64,000 bases of DNA from Ramlibacter rhizophilus (lineage in GTDB: Bacteria; Pseudomonadota; Gammaproteobacteria; Burkholderiales; Burkholderiaceae_C): NCBI RefSeq assembly GCF_004681965.1, contig NZ_SMLL01000004.1, forward strand, positions 62,001 through 126,000, read 5' to 3'. This document shows positions 1 to 8,965 of this stretch, piece by piece. Both the position numbers and the translations under genes were made by a program. Every line of letters starts with the position of its first letter. Position 1 is the stretch's first letter. The notes beneath the pieces were generated by a model, which searched no databases, had not been told where the DNA came from, and worked only from the letters and a program-made list of their open reading frames with translations.

Positions 1-974
1 CCCTGGAACTCGATGGCGAAGTAGGCCTTGCCGCAGTTGTTCTTGCGGTGGAAGCCATAGGGCTTGCCGCAGGTGGTCTCGCCCACGATGACGACCTCGA
101 TGCCCACGCCGCGCAGGCCGTTGACGATGGACTCGCTGGCCGAACAGGTCATGCCGGTGGCCAGCACGTACAGGCGTGGCAGGCCCAGCTGCGGCAGCGG
201 GTGTCCCTTGCCGTAGCGCGACTCGCCGACCTGCACCGTGTCCTCGAACTTCAGCGTCCTGCCGGCTCCGTCGGCGGCGCGCTTGTCGTTGTAGCGCAAG
301 GATTCGAACACCTGACCCTGCTGGGCCGGCCCCGCCACCATGGAGGCCAGGGCCTGGGCGATGTGCAGGTAGCCGCCGGCGTTGTGCCGCAGGTCCAGCA
401 CCAGGTCCTGGATGCGCGCGTCGCGCAGGGCGGTGACCGCATCGATCAGGGCGTCCTGCGCGCCGCGGCCGTGCTTGTTGAAGAGGAGATAGCCCACGCG
501 CCGGCCGCCGGCGCTATCCACGGTGGAGACCAGCGGGAGGGCGTAGCCGCCGGTGGCGAGCACGGCCGCCGCCGGGTCGGCGCTGGCCATGAGCATGGCG
601 TCGGCATCGCTGGCGGCCAGCACGGTGCTGAAGCGGTCTGCCACCCGGCCGGCGGCATCGGGGCTGCGCAGCAACAGGGCTCGGAAGTAGGAGGCCGCGT
701 CGGCATGCGCGCTGCGATCGACCGCCGGAATGCGGTCCCACCAGAGGTAGCGCTCGTCCAGGTAGCTGCGCACGAAGGCCTGCTCCCCCTCGGTGGTGCA
801 GACCTCGGCCAGACTGGCCGAGGGGGCGAGCGAGGCGCTGGTCGTGACGGTGACGGCCTCGCTGGCGACCGTCTCATCCCAGCCTCCCCCACCACAGGCG
901 GCCAGCAGGGCGAGGGCGCAGGCGCCCAGAACGGGTGCCGCGCGATGGCGCAGGGACGAAACGGCGAAGAACAC
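1..974 (-). CDS. S41 family peptidase lipoprotein (C-terminus cut by window edge)
   Basis: About 324 residues are visible and the frame is still open at the left edge. The chosen start is GTG at 974, with AGGAG (985-981) six bases upstream. A signal peptide ends in the lipobox LLAAC with Cys27, so the protein is probably a lipoprotein. The second half looks like a C-terminal-processing-protease (S41) domain: motif TCSASES with candidate nucleophile Ser278, and Lys304 in CGKPYG 26 residues later, the Ser/Lys spacing of the Tsp/CtpA family. No PDZ domain is evident. Role inferred: periplasmic proteolysis; the substrate is unknown. It lies 58 bp downstream of prfC on the same strand. Confidence 0.82.
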   Translation of the reverse strand, partial: MFFAVSSLRHRAAPVLGACALALLAACGGGGWDETVASEAVTVTTSASLAPSASLAEVCTTEGEQAFVRSYLDERYLWWDRIPAVDRSAHADAASYFRALLLRSPDAAGRVADRFSTVLAASDADAMLMASADPAAAVLATGGYALPLVSTVDSAGGRRVGYLLFNKHGRGAQDALIDAVTALRDARIQDLVLDLRHNAGGYLHIAQALASMVAGPAQQGQVFESLRYNDKRAADGAGRTLKFEDTVQVGESRYGKGHPLPQLGLPRLYVLATGMTCSASESIVNGLRGVGIEVVIVGETTCGKPYGFHRKNNCGKAYFAIEFQ

Positions 975-977
975 ACG

Positions 978-999
978 GAGCTCCTGATGAGCTCCTGAT
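978..999. repeat. Perfect tandem duplication of 11 bp carrying a Shine-Dalgarno
   Basis: GAGCTCCTGAT occurs twice back to back. On the minus strand each copy reads ATCAGGAGCTC and carries AGGAG. The copy nearer the S41 gene is correctly spaced from its GTG; the second lies 11 bases further upstream. Confidence 0.75.
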
Positions 1000-1032
1000 T
1001 ATTTACGGATGAGCTAGAAGCTGATCCGCCGA

Positions 1033-2664
1033 TCAGCCCTGCAGCGACAAACCGGCGTGTTCGCGCAACAGGTGAAAGTGAATTTTGGGGAATCGTTCCT
1101 GCGCCAGCCGAACGTCATAGGGCGAGGTGCACAGGAAGGCCAGCGCATCGGCGGCGTCCAGCGCCATTCGCTGGGGGTAGGCGTCGGTGAAGGCGCGCAG
1201 TTCGGCGGGTGTGTCGGCGGTGATCCAGCGCGCGCCGGTGTACTGGCAGCCTTCCAGGCGAATGTCGGCGTCGTACTCGGTCAGGAGGCGGTGCTGCACC
1301 ACCTCGAACTGCAGCTGACCCACGGCGCCCAGCAGCATGGCGCCGCCCGCCTGCGGGCGGAAGACCTGGATCGCGCCTTCCTCGCCGAGCTGGGCCAGGC
1401 CCTGCTGCAGCTGCTTGGTGCGCAGCGGGTTCTTCAGCAGCACGGTCATGAACAGCTCGGGCGCGAAGAAGGGCAGGCCGGTGAACTGCAGGTTCGCGCC
1501 GTCGGTGATGGTGTCGCCCAGCTGCACGCCGCCGTGGGTGGTGAAGCCGATGATGTCGCCGGCATAGGCCTCGTCCACGGCCTCGCGCCGCTGCGAGAGG
1601 AAGGTGACCACCGAGGTCGGCCGCAGCTCCTTGGACGTGCGCTGCACCTTGAGCTTCATGCCCGGGGTGTACTTGCCCGAGGCCATGCGCACGAAGGCGA
1701 TGCGGTCGCGGTGGTTGGCGTCCATGTTGGCCTGGACCTTGAACACCACGCCGGAAAACGCCGGGTCGGCGGGCTGAATGACCTTTTCCACCGGCTGGCG
1801 GTTGACGATGAGCGAGCTCTTGCGCGGCTGCGGCGCGGGGGCGAGGTCCACCAGCGCGTCCAGCACCTCCATCACGCCGAAGTTGTTCACGCCCGAGCCG
1901 AAGAACACGGGCGTCTGCTTCGCGTCCAGGAAGGCCTGGTGGTCCCATTCGGGGGAGGCACCGGCGGCCAGCTCCATGCTTTCGGCGGCGGCCACGTACT
2001 CGTCGCCGAAGCGCTCGCGCAGGGCCTGGGTGTCGGTCAGGGGAATGGTCTCGAAGTCCTGCGGCCGGCGCTCGCTGCCCGATTCGAACACCGTCATGGC
2101 GCCGCGGCGCAGGTTCATGATGCCGCCGAAGAGCTTGCCCTTGCCCACCGGCCAGGTCATGGGCACGCAGGGCATGCCCAGCTCGCGCTCCACCTCGTCC
2201 AGGATGTCCAGCGGCTCGCGCACCTCGCGGTCCATCTTGTTGACAAAGGTGATGATGGGCGTGTTGCGCTGGCGGCAGACCTCGATCAGGCGGCGCGTCT
2301 GCGCCTCAACACCGTTGGCCGCGTCGATCACCATCAGCGCCGAATCGACGGCGGTGAGCACGCGGTAGGTGTCTTCCGAGAAGTCCTTGTGGCCGGGCGT
2401 GTCCAGCAGGTTGATCACGTGGTCGCGGTACAGCATCTGCATCACGGACGAGGCCACCGAGATGCCGCGCTGCTTCTCGATCTCCATCCAGTCGGAGGTG
2501 GCGTGGCGCGAGGCCTTGCGCGCCTTCACGCTGCCGGCGATCTGGATCGCGCCGGAGAACAGCAGCAGTTTCTCCGTCAGCGTGGTCTTGCCCGCGTCGG
2601 GGTGGGAAATGATGGCAAAGGTGCGGCGGCGCCGGGTTTCGGCGGCGAAGGGCGAGGACGACAA
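1033..2664 (-). CDS. prfC: Peptide chain release factor 3
   Basis: Translational GTPase RF3 recycles RF1/RF2 from the ribosome after termination in the cytoplasm. The N-terminus has the P-loop HPDAGKTTLTE (about residues 21-31), followed by the switch and G-domain motifs DTPGH and NKMDRE. The C-terminal half matches RF3 domains II-III. The start is taken as TTG at 2664 because GGAG lies eight bases upstream and similarity to the family begins just after it; the open frame extends further upstream but looks non-coding. This gives 543 aa, close to the usual 525-545. Its promoter should lie in the 198 bp separating it from the divergent ligD polymerase gene. Confidence 0.95.
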   Translation of the reverse strand: MSSSPFAAETRRRRTFAIISHPDAGKTTLTEKLLLFSGAIQIAGSVKARKASRHATSDWMEIEKQRGISVASSVMQMLYRDHVINLLDTPGHKDFSEDTYRVLTAVDSALMVIDAANGVEAQTRRLIEVCRQRNTPIITFVNKMDREVREPLDILDEVERELGMPCVPMTWPVGKGKLFGGIMNLRRGAMTVFESGSERRPQDFETIPLTDTQALRERFGDEYVAAAESMELAAGASPEWDHQAFLDAKQTPVFFGSGVNNFGVMEVLDALVDLAPAPQPRKSSLIVNRQPVEKVIQPADPAFSGVVFKVQANMDANHRDRIAFVRMASGKYTPGMKLKVQRTSKELRPTSVVTFLSQRREAVDEAYAGDIIGFTTHGGVQLGDTITDGANLQFTGLPFFAPELFMTVLLKNPLRTKQLQQGLAQLGEEGAIQVFRPQAGGAMLLGAVGQLQFEVVQHRLLTEYDADIRLEGCQYTGARWITADTPAELRAFTDAYPQRMALDAADALAFLCTSPYDVRLAQERFPKIHFHLLREHAGLSLQG

Positions 2665-2862
2665 GGGAAGGGCTCCGGGAGGGCGGCCGAGCGCGGGCGA
2701 GGGAGCGCCACGGGACGGGTCGGCAAGGGGCGTATTGTGCCAAGGCAGGGGGCGGCGGGTCGCGGCTGGGAACAGCCCTCGCTTCCTGTGCCGCCGACGG
2801 CGGCGTGATGCATCTGGTTGCCGTCGTCCCCCGGGTGGCGCCGGGAGGCATAGCCTCGGCGC

Positions 2863-3885
2863 ATGCCCTCCGCTGCCTCCGCCGTCGTTCTCCGAGCCGG
2901 TGAGCACGAGGTCCGCATCTCCAGCCCCGACAAGCGCCTGTTCCCCGAAGCCGGCGTGACCAAGCTGGACCTGGTGAACTACTACCTGGCCGTGGCCGAA
3001 GGCGCACTGCGCGGCGCCGGCCAGCGGCCCTGCGTGATGAAGCGCTACCCCGAGGGCATCGGCGGCGAGTCCTTCTTCCAGAAGCGCGCGCCGGCGAACC
3101 GGCCGGACTGGGTCTGCGTCACCACGCTGAGCTTCCCGTCCGGCCGCACCGCCGAAGAAGTGGTGCCCTGCAATGCGGCCACGCTGGCCTGGATGGCCAA
3201 CCTCAACTGCATCGAGCTGCATCCGCACCCGGTGCGGATGGACGACCTGGACCATCCCGACGAGCTGCGCATCGACCTGGACCCCACGCCCGGCGTCGCG
3301 TGGCCGCAGATCGTGGAGGTGGCGGCGGTGGTGCGCGAGGTGCTGGACGAGCTGCGGCTCACGGGCTTTCCCAAGACCTCCGGTTCGCGCGGCGTGCATG
3401 TGATCGCCCGCATCGAGCGGCGCTGGGGCTTCGACGAGGTGCGGCGCGCGGCGCTGGCGCTGGCGCGCGAGGTGGAGCGGCGGGTGCCCAAGCTCGCCAC
3501 CAGCGCGTGGTGGAAGGAGGAGCGGCACGGCGTGTTCATCGACTACAACCAGAACGCCAAGGACCGCACGGTCGCCTCGGCCTACTCGGTGCGGCCCCGG
3601 CCCGATGCGCGGGTGTCGGCGCCGGTGGGCTGGGAGGAGCTGCGCGAATGCGATCCGGCCGATTTCACGGTGCGGACCATGCCGGCGCGCTTTGCGACGC
3701 TGGGGGACTTGCATGCGGCTATCGACGAGCGGGCTTGTTCGTTGGAGCCGCTGCTCGAGCTCTCGGCGAAGCAGGCGGCTGGGGGCCAAGGCGATGCACC
3801 CTGGCCGCCGCACTACCGCAAGCAGGAAGGCGAGCCGCCCCGGGCGCCGCCATCGGCGAGGAGGAGGAAGACTTCGCCCTCGTGA
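2863..3885 (+). CDS. LigD-type NHEJ DNA polymerase/primase domain protein
   Basis: A 340-aa stand-alone homologue of the polymerase (AEP primase) domain of bacterial LigD, which fills or extends DNA ends during non-homologous end joining. Visible family signatures are the catalytic DLD in RIDLDPTPG (near residue 130), SGSRGVHVI and the C-terminal RTVASAYSVRPRP segment. The nuclease (PE) and ligase domains are absent; a separate ligase gene faces it on the opposite strand. There is no clear Shine-Dalgarno, but CATAGC lies eight bases before the ATG. No ku gene is in the window, so NHEJ competence cannot be judged here. Confidence 0.9.
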   Translation: MPSAASAVVLRAGEHEVRISSPDKRLFPEAGVTKLDLVNYYLAVAEGALRGAGQRPCVMKRYPEGIGGESFFQKRAPANRPDWVCVTTLSFPSGRTAEEVVPCNAATLAWMANLNCIELHPHPVRMDDLDHPDELRIDLDPTPGVAWPQIVEVAAVVREVLDELRLTGFPKTSGSRGVHVIARIERRWGFDEVRRAALALAREVERRVPKLATSAWWKEERHGVFIDYNQNAKDRTVASAYSVRPRPDARVSAPVGWEELRECDPADFTVRTMPARFATLGDLHAAIDERACSLEPLLELSAKQAAGGQGDAPWPPHYRKQEGEPPRAPPSARRRKTSPS

Positions 3886-3900
3886 GGGATGGGCGCGCGG

Positions 3901-3978
3901 GCCCCCACCCAGCCCTCCCCCAGAGGGGGAGGGTATGAGCGCCCCCTCCCCCTCTGGGGGAGGGTTGGGGGTGGGGGC
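3901..3978. repeat. Composite G/C palindromic repeat, copy A
   Basis: Two arms in inverted orientation (3901-3933 and about 3944-3978), each built from a CCCTCCCCCAGAGGGGGAGGG-like hairpin plus a GGGTGGGGG-like tail. It sits between the convergent ligD polymerase and ligase genes. Related copies lie at 6727-6826 and 61969-62065. It could act as a bidirectional terminator, but no T-tract follows either hairpin. Confidence 0.8.
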
Positions 3979-3990
3979 CACGCCCGCCAA

Positions 3991-5067
3991 TTACCCCCCG
4001 AACACCTTCCCCAGTTCGAAGGGCGCCGTGGCCTCCAGCTGGTCGTAGCGGCAGTCCGCCGGCGCCTTGTCCACCCGCCAGCGCAGGAAGGTGGTCGCAT
4101 GCCGGAAGCGCCGCCCCTGCAGGTGGTCGTACTTCACCTCGCACACCCGCTCGGGCTTGAGCGGCTCCCAGCTCAGGTCCTTGCCGCCGCTCCAGCGGCT
4201 TTTCGCCCCGGGCATGCGGTCGGCGTGGCCCGCGGAGGCGTCCGCCCAGTCCTTCCAGGGGTGCCCGTCCAGGGCGTTCTCGCGCAGGGGCGCCAGCTCC
4301 TCGGCCAGGCTGCGACGCGTGTCCATGGTGAAGGACGAGGTGATGCCCACGTGCTGCAGCGCCCCGCCCTCGTCGTACAGCCCCAGCAGCAGCGAGCCGA
4401 CCACACCGGGCGTGTCCTTGTACCAGCGCAGGCCGGCCACCACGCAGTCGGCCGTGCGCGCGTGCTTGACCTTGAACATCGTGCGCTTGTTCGGCTGGTA
4501 GGGCGCCTCGGCCGGCTTGGCCATCACGCCGTCCAGGCCCGCGCCTTCGAAGCGCTGCAGCCATTCGGCGGCGACGGCCGGGTCGGTGGTGCTGGGCGTG
4601 AGGTAGAGCGGCGGCTTCGCGTGGCCCAGCAGCCGCTCCAGGCGCACGCGCCGCTCGCGCTGGGGCACTTCCAGGATGCGGCGGCCGCCGGCCGCCAGCA
4701 GGTCGAAGGCCACGAAGGCGGCGGGCGTCTCCTTGGCCAGCCGCGCGATGCGCGAGGCCGCGGGGTGGATGCGCTGCTGCAGGGCGTCGAAGTCCAGCCC
4801 CTGCGGGCCTGCCACCACGATCTCGCCATCGAGGATGCAGCCCTTGGGCAGGGCCTCCATCAGCGCCTTCTCCAGCTCGGGAAAGTAGCGGTTCAGGGGC
4901 TTCAGGTCGCGGCTCTGGATGACGAGCGCGTCGGTGCCGCGCAGGACGATGGCGCGAAAGCCATCCCACTTGGGTTCGTACATCAGCCCCTCGGCCACGG
5001 GCAGCTCGGCGGCGACCTTGGCCAGCATGGGCTCGATGGGACTGTCGAAGGCAGGGGCGTGGGGCAT
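3991..5067 (-). CDS. ATP-dependent DNA ligase (LigD ligase domain type)
   Basis: A 358-aa stand-alone ligase of the LigD family. The nucleotidyl-transfer motif KWDGFR carries the lysine that is adenylated. Motif IV (DGVMAK), motif V (KVKH) and the C-terminal OB-fold region follow. The start is ATG at 5067; longer in-frame upstream sequence would run into the ahcY promoter. TACAAC lies six bases before the ATG and no good Shine-Dalgarno is seen. It converges with the LigD-like polymerase gene, so the two NHEJ activities are split into separate proteins and transcripts. Confidence 0.92.
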   Translation of the reverse strand: MPHAPAFDSPIEPMLAKVAAELPVAEGLMYEPKWDGFRAIVLRGTDALVIQSRDLKPLNRYFPELEKALMEALPKGCILDGEIVVAGPQGLDFDALQQRIHPAASRIARLAKETPAAFVAFDLLAAGGRRILEVPQRERRVRLERLLGHAKPPLYLTPSTTDPAVAAEWLQRFEGAGLDGVMAKPAEAPYQPNKRTMFKVKHARTADCVVAGLRWYKDTPGVVGSLLLGLYDEGGALQHVGITSSFTMDTRRSLAEELAPLRENALDGHPWKDWADASAGHADRMPGAKSRWSGGKDLSWEPLKPERVCEVKYDHLQGRRFRHATTFLRWRVDKAPADCRYDQLEATAPFELGKVFGG

Positions 5068-5089
5068 CGCCGGGTTGTACCGCACGCGC

Positions 5090-5117
5090 TTGGCGCCGTG
5101 GGGGCCTTGCCTATAAT
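5090..5117 (+). promoter_or_regulatory. Sigma-70-type promoter of the SAH riboswitch-ahcY transcript
   Basis: A -35-like TTGGCG (5090-5095), 16-bp spacer and a perfect -10 TATAAT (5112-5117). Transcription would start near 5124, just before the riboswitch aptamer at 5127. Confidence 0.75.
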
Positions 5118-5126
5118 CGCGCCCTA

Positions 5127-5192
5127 TCCGAGGAGCGTTGCAGCACGTCCACCGTGCGAGGCTCGGAAACCCATCCGCAACGACGCTCACCC
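5127..5192 (+). ncRNA. S-adenosylhomocysteine (SAH) riboswitch
   Basis: It lies in the ahcY leader and matches the SAH aptamer core. CCGAG (5128-5132) pairs with CTCGG (5162-5166) for P1. GCACG (5143-5147) pairs with CGTGC (5153-5157) for P2. GAGCG/GTTG (5132-5140) pairs with CAAC and CGCTC (5178-5188) as the pseudoknot helix. The class is known to sit upstream of ahcY in betaproteobacteria and to switch expression on when SAH accumulates. The aptamer ends about 88 bases before the ATG, so an expression platform acting on the GGAG at 5272 is plausible. Confidence 0.93.
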
Positions 5193-5280
5193 ACTGGTTC
5201 CCGTGCGGTGAGACTCATCTTTCCCGTCCTCCGTCCGGCACGCCGTGGTGTCTTCACACCCATTGCTTTCTGGAGCCTCC

Positions 5281-6717
<1,437 letters not shown>

Positions 6718-6726
6718 GGTGAATGC

Positions 6727-6826
6727 TCCCTCCCCCTTTGGGGGAGGGCTGGGGTGGGGGCTCCGTGCGCCGGCCAGGCTGCTTCGCACGCGCCCCCATC
6801 CCAGCCTTCCCCCAGAGGGGGAAGGG
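6727..6826. repeat. Composite G/C palindromic repeat, copy B
   Basis: A left hairpin arm with a GGGTGGGGG tail (6728-6760), a 31-bp spacer with CGTGCG/CGCACG inverted ends, and a right inverted arm (about 6792-6826). The whole resembles copy C at 61969-62065, including parts of the spacer (CCGGCCA against CCGACCA, then CTTC and GC-rich bases). The right arm ends just before the tlyA start and supplies the GGGGAAGGGG that may serve as its ribosome binding site. Confidence 0.8.
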
Positions 6827-6837
6827 GCCAGCCGCAC

Positions 6838-7587
6838 ATGCGCGCCGACCAACTCCTCGTCGAACGCGGCCTGGCCGCCTCGCGCTCGCAGGCGCAGCGG
6901 CTGATTGCCGCGGGCGTGCGCTGGCGTTCGCGCGGCGACTGGCGCACCGTTGCCAAGAACGGCGACGAGCTGCCGGGCGACGCGGTGCTGGAGCTGCTGG
7001 ACGATGCCGAATCGCGCTACGTTTCGCGCGGCGGGCTCAAGCTCGAAGGCGCCTTGCGCGCGAGCGGCGTCGACCCGCACGGACGGCGCTGCCTCGACAT
7101 CGGCCAGTCCACCGGCGGTTTCACCGACTGCCTGCTGCAGCAGGGCGCCGCGCGCGTGGTGGGCATCGACGTCGGCCACGGGCAGTTGCACGAGCGGCTG
7201 CGAAGCGACCCTCGCGTGGTGGCGATCGAGCGCGTGAATGCGCGCCAGCTCGACGCCGCGGTCCTGGGCGACGAGGCGCAGGCCTTCGAGCTGATCGTGG
7301 GCGATCTGTCCTTCATCTCGCTCACGCTGGTGCTGCCGGCCCTGGTGCCCTGGCTGGCCGAGGCGGGCGAGCTGCTGATGCTGGTCAAGCCGCAGTTCGA
7401 GCTGCAGCCCGGGCAGCTGGGCAAGGGCGGCATCGTGCGGGAGCCGCAGCGCTTCCTGGAGGTAGAGCAACGCTTGCGCGAGGCCTGCCGGGCCGCGGGC
7501 CTCGACGTTGCAGGCTGGCACGACAGCGCTATCCTCGGCGGCGACGGCAACCGCGAGTTTTTCATCCATGCCCGCAGGGCATCCTGA
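6838..7587 (+). CDS. TlyA family rRNA (cytidine-2'-O) methyltransferase
   Basis: 249 aa with an N-terminal S4 RNA-binding domain (RADQLLVERGLAASRSQAQRL) followed by an FtsJ/Rossmann SAM-binding domain (CLDIGQSTGGFTDCLL near residue 85). The TlyA family methylates ribosomal RNA riboses; the older name 'hemolysin' reflects historical annotation. The start is ATG at 6838, immediately after repeat copy B, whose purine-rich end gives a plausible ribosome binding site. Its stop overlaps the metF ribosome binding site, so the two are probably co-translated. Its position between ahcY and metF fits SAM metabolism. Confidence 0.92.
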   Translation: MRADQLLVERGLAASRSQAQRLIAAGVRWRSRGDWRTVAKNGDELPGDAVLELLDDAESRYVSRGGLKLEGALRASGVDPHGRRCLDIGQSTGGFTDCLLQQGAARVVGIDVGHGQLHERLRSDPRVVAIERVNARQLDAAVLGDEAQAFELIVGDLSFISLTLVLPALVPWLAEAGELLMLVKPQFELQPGQLGKGGIVREPQRFLEVEQRLREACRAAGLDVAGWHDSAILGGDGNREFFIHARRAS

Positions 7588-7597
7588 GGAGAAGGCT

Positions 7598-8422
7598 GTG
7601 CTTCCCATCAGCCTGGAGTTCTTTCCCCCCAAGACACCGGAAGGTGCCGCCAAGCTGCGCGCCGCGCGCCAGCAGCTCTATGCCACGCGTCCGCAGTTCT
7701 GCTCGGTCACCTTCGGCGCCGGCGGCTCCACGCAGGAGGGCACGCTGTCGGCCGTGACCGAGATCATGGCCGAGGGCGTGCCGGCCGCGCCGCACCTGTC
7801 CTGCATCGGCCAGACGCGCGAGAGCATCCGCGAGCGCCTGGCCGCCTATGCCGCGGCCGGGGTCGATCGCATCGTGGCGCTGCGCGGCGACCTGCCCAGC
7901 GGCTACGGCCTGGGCGGCGAGTTCCGCTACGCGAGCGACCTGGTGGCCTTCATCCGCGCGCAGACCAGCCGCCAGTTCCACATCGAGGTGGCCGCCTACC
8001 CGGAGTTCCATCCGCAGGCGCGCTCGCCGCAGGCCGACCTGCAGGCCTTCGTGGCCAAGGTGGAGGCGGGGGCCGACTCGGGCATCACGCAGTACTTCTT
8101 CAATGCCGACGCCTACTTCCGCTTCCGCGACGAGCTGGACCGCCTGGGCGTGGCGGTGCCGGTGGTGCCGGGCATCATGCCCATCACCAGCTCCAGCCAG
8201 CTGATGCGCTTTTCGGACAGCTGCGGCGCCGAGATCCCGCGCTGGATCCGGCTGCGCCTGCAGGCCTTCGGCGACGACACGGCCTCCATCAAGGCCTTCG
8301 GCCTGGAAGTGGTCTCGCGCCTGTGCGAGCAGCTCGCCCGCGGCGGCGCGCCGGGGCTGCACTTCTACACCATGAACCAGGCGCAGGCCACGCTGGCCCT
8401 GTGCCAGGCGCTGGGGCGCTGA
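7598..8422 (+). CDS. metF: Methylenetetrahydrofolate reductase
   Basis: Flavoenzyme reducing 5,10-methylene-THF to 5-methyl-THF, the methyl donor for methionine synthesis. It is 274 aa, as usual for bacterial MetF. Signatures are the N-terminal SLEFFPPKTPEGAAKL, the VTFGAGGST loop and the flavin-binding barrel motif RGDLP. GTG at 7598 is preferred over ATG at 7568 because GAGGAGAAGG lies directly upstream and homologues start at this point; the earlier ATG would overlap tlyA. With ahcY it forms a methionine-cycle block. Its stop overlaps the next start (TGATG). Confidence 0.96.
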   Translation: MLPISLEFFPPKTPEGAAKLRAARQQLYATRPQFCSVTFGAGGSTQEGTLSAVTEIMAEGVPAAPHLSCIGQTRESIRERLAAYAAAGVDRIVALRGDLPSGYGLGGEFRYASDLVAFIRAQTSRQFHIEVAAYPEFHPQARSPQADLQAFVAKVEAGADSGITQYFFNADAYFRFRDELDRLGVAVPVVPGIMPITSSSQLMRFSDSCGAEIPRWIRLRLQAFGDDTASIKAFGLEVVSRLCEQLARGGAPGLHFYTMNQAQATLALCQALGR

Positions 8423-8955
8423 TGCGGCGGCTCGCCGGCGCGCTCGCCTTGCTGCTGGCCCTGGGCCTGGCGCAGGCGGACGAGGGGCAGGAGCCTCGCG
8501 AGGCGGCGGCCGGCGTGGATGCGGCCGCGGCCGCGAAGGAGCAGGCCGCGCCCACAGAGCAGGCCGCGCCGAAAGTGCAGGCCGCGCCAAAAGTGCTGGC
8601 CGCGCCGAAGGCGCAGGCCGTACCCGCGACCCTGTCCGAGCGCCTGCGCCAGGCCGGCCGCGGCATCGCGTCCTGGTACGGAGGCGCCTTCCACGGCAAG
8701 CGCACGGCCAGCGGTGAGCTCTACGACATGCACGCCTTCACCGCGGCGCATCCCTGGCTGCCCTTCGGCACCCTCGTGCAGGTGACCAGCCTGGTGAACG
8801 GCCGCACGGTCACCGTGCGCATCAACGACCGCGGGCCCTTCGGGCCCCAGCGCATCATCGACCTGAGCCGCGCGGCCGCGCAGTCCCTGGGCCTGGTCGG
8901 GCGCGGCCTCAAGCCGGTGGAGATCCGCCTGGCCGGGCAGCCGGGCGAGGAGTGA
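8422..8955 (+). CDS. RlpA-like double-psi beta-barrel protein (septal lytic transglycosylase family)
   Basis: 177 aa: a signal peptide (about 1-20), an Ala/Pro/Lys-rich linker of imperfect QAAPK units (about 35-70), then the RlpA double-psi beta-barrel domain with GIASWYGGAFHGKRTASGE and VRINDRGPF. RlpA proteins cleave or bind glycan strands without stem peptides at septa. No C-terminal SPOR domain and no lipobox cysteine are seen, so it is a short secreted member. The ATG overlaps the metF stop by one base, indicating translational coupling. Confidence 0.88.
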   Translation: MRRLAGALALLLALGLAQADEGQEPREAAAGVDAAAAAKEQAAPTEQAAPKVQAAPKVLAAPKAQAVPATLSERLRQAGRGIASWYGGAFHGKRTASGELYDMHAFTAAHPWLPFGTLVQVTSLVNGRTVTVRINDRGPFGPQRIIDLSRAAAQSLGLVGRGLKPVEIRLAGQPGEE

Positions 8956-8965
8956 CGCGCCGGCC

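Noticed and set aside
1020..1037. GCTGATC-CGCC-GATCAGC hairpin at the prfC stop as a terminator
   Set aside because: Seven-base stem with no following U-tract on the minus strand and only 58 bases before the next gene of the same strand; too weak to call.
1057..2808. 583-residue open frame on the plus strand opposite prfC
   Set aside because: It is antisense to a clear release factor 3, is rich in His, Arg, Gln and Ala with no domain, and is explained by high GC at third positions.
3901..3978. Hairpins considered as rho-independent terminators for the convergent ligD genes
   Set aside because: Strong stems but no T-tract on either strand, and the same structure recurs elsewhere; better described as an interspersed repeat.
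8540..8630. Short repeats encoding QAAPK-like units, considered as a CRISPR or tandem-repeat locus
   Set aside because: They are in frame within the RlpA-like gene and form its Ala/Pro linker; units are imperfect with no spacers.
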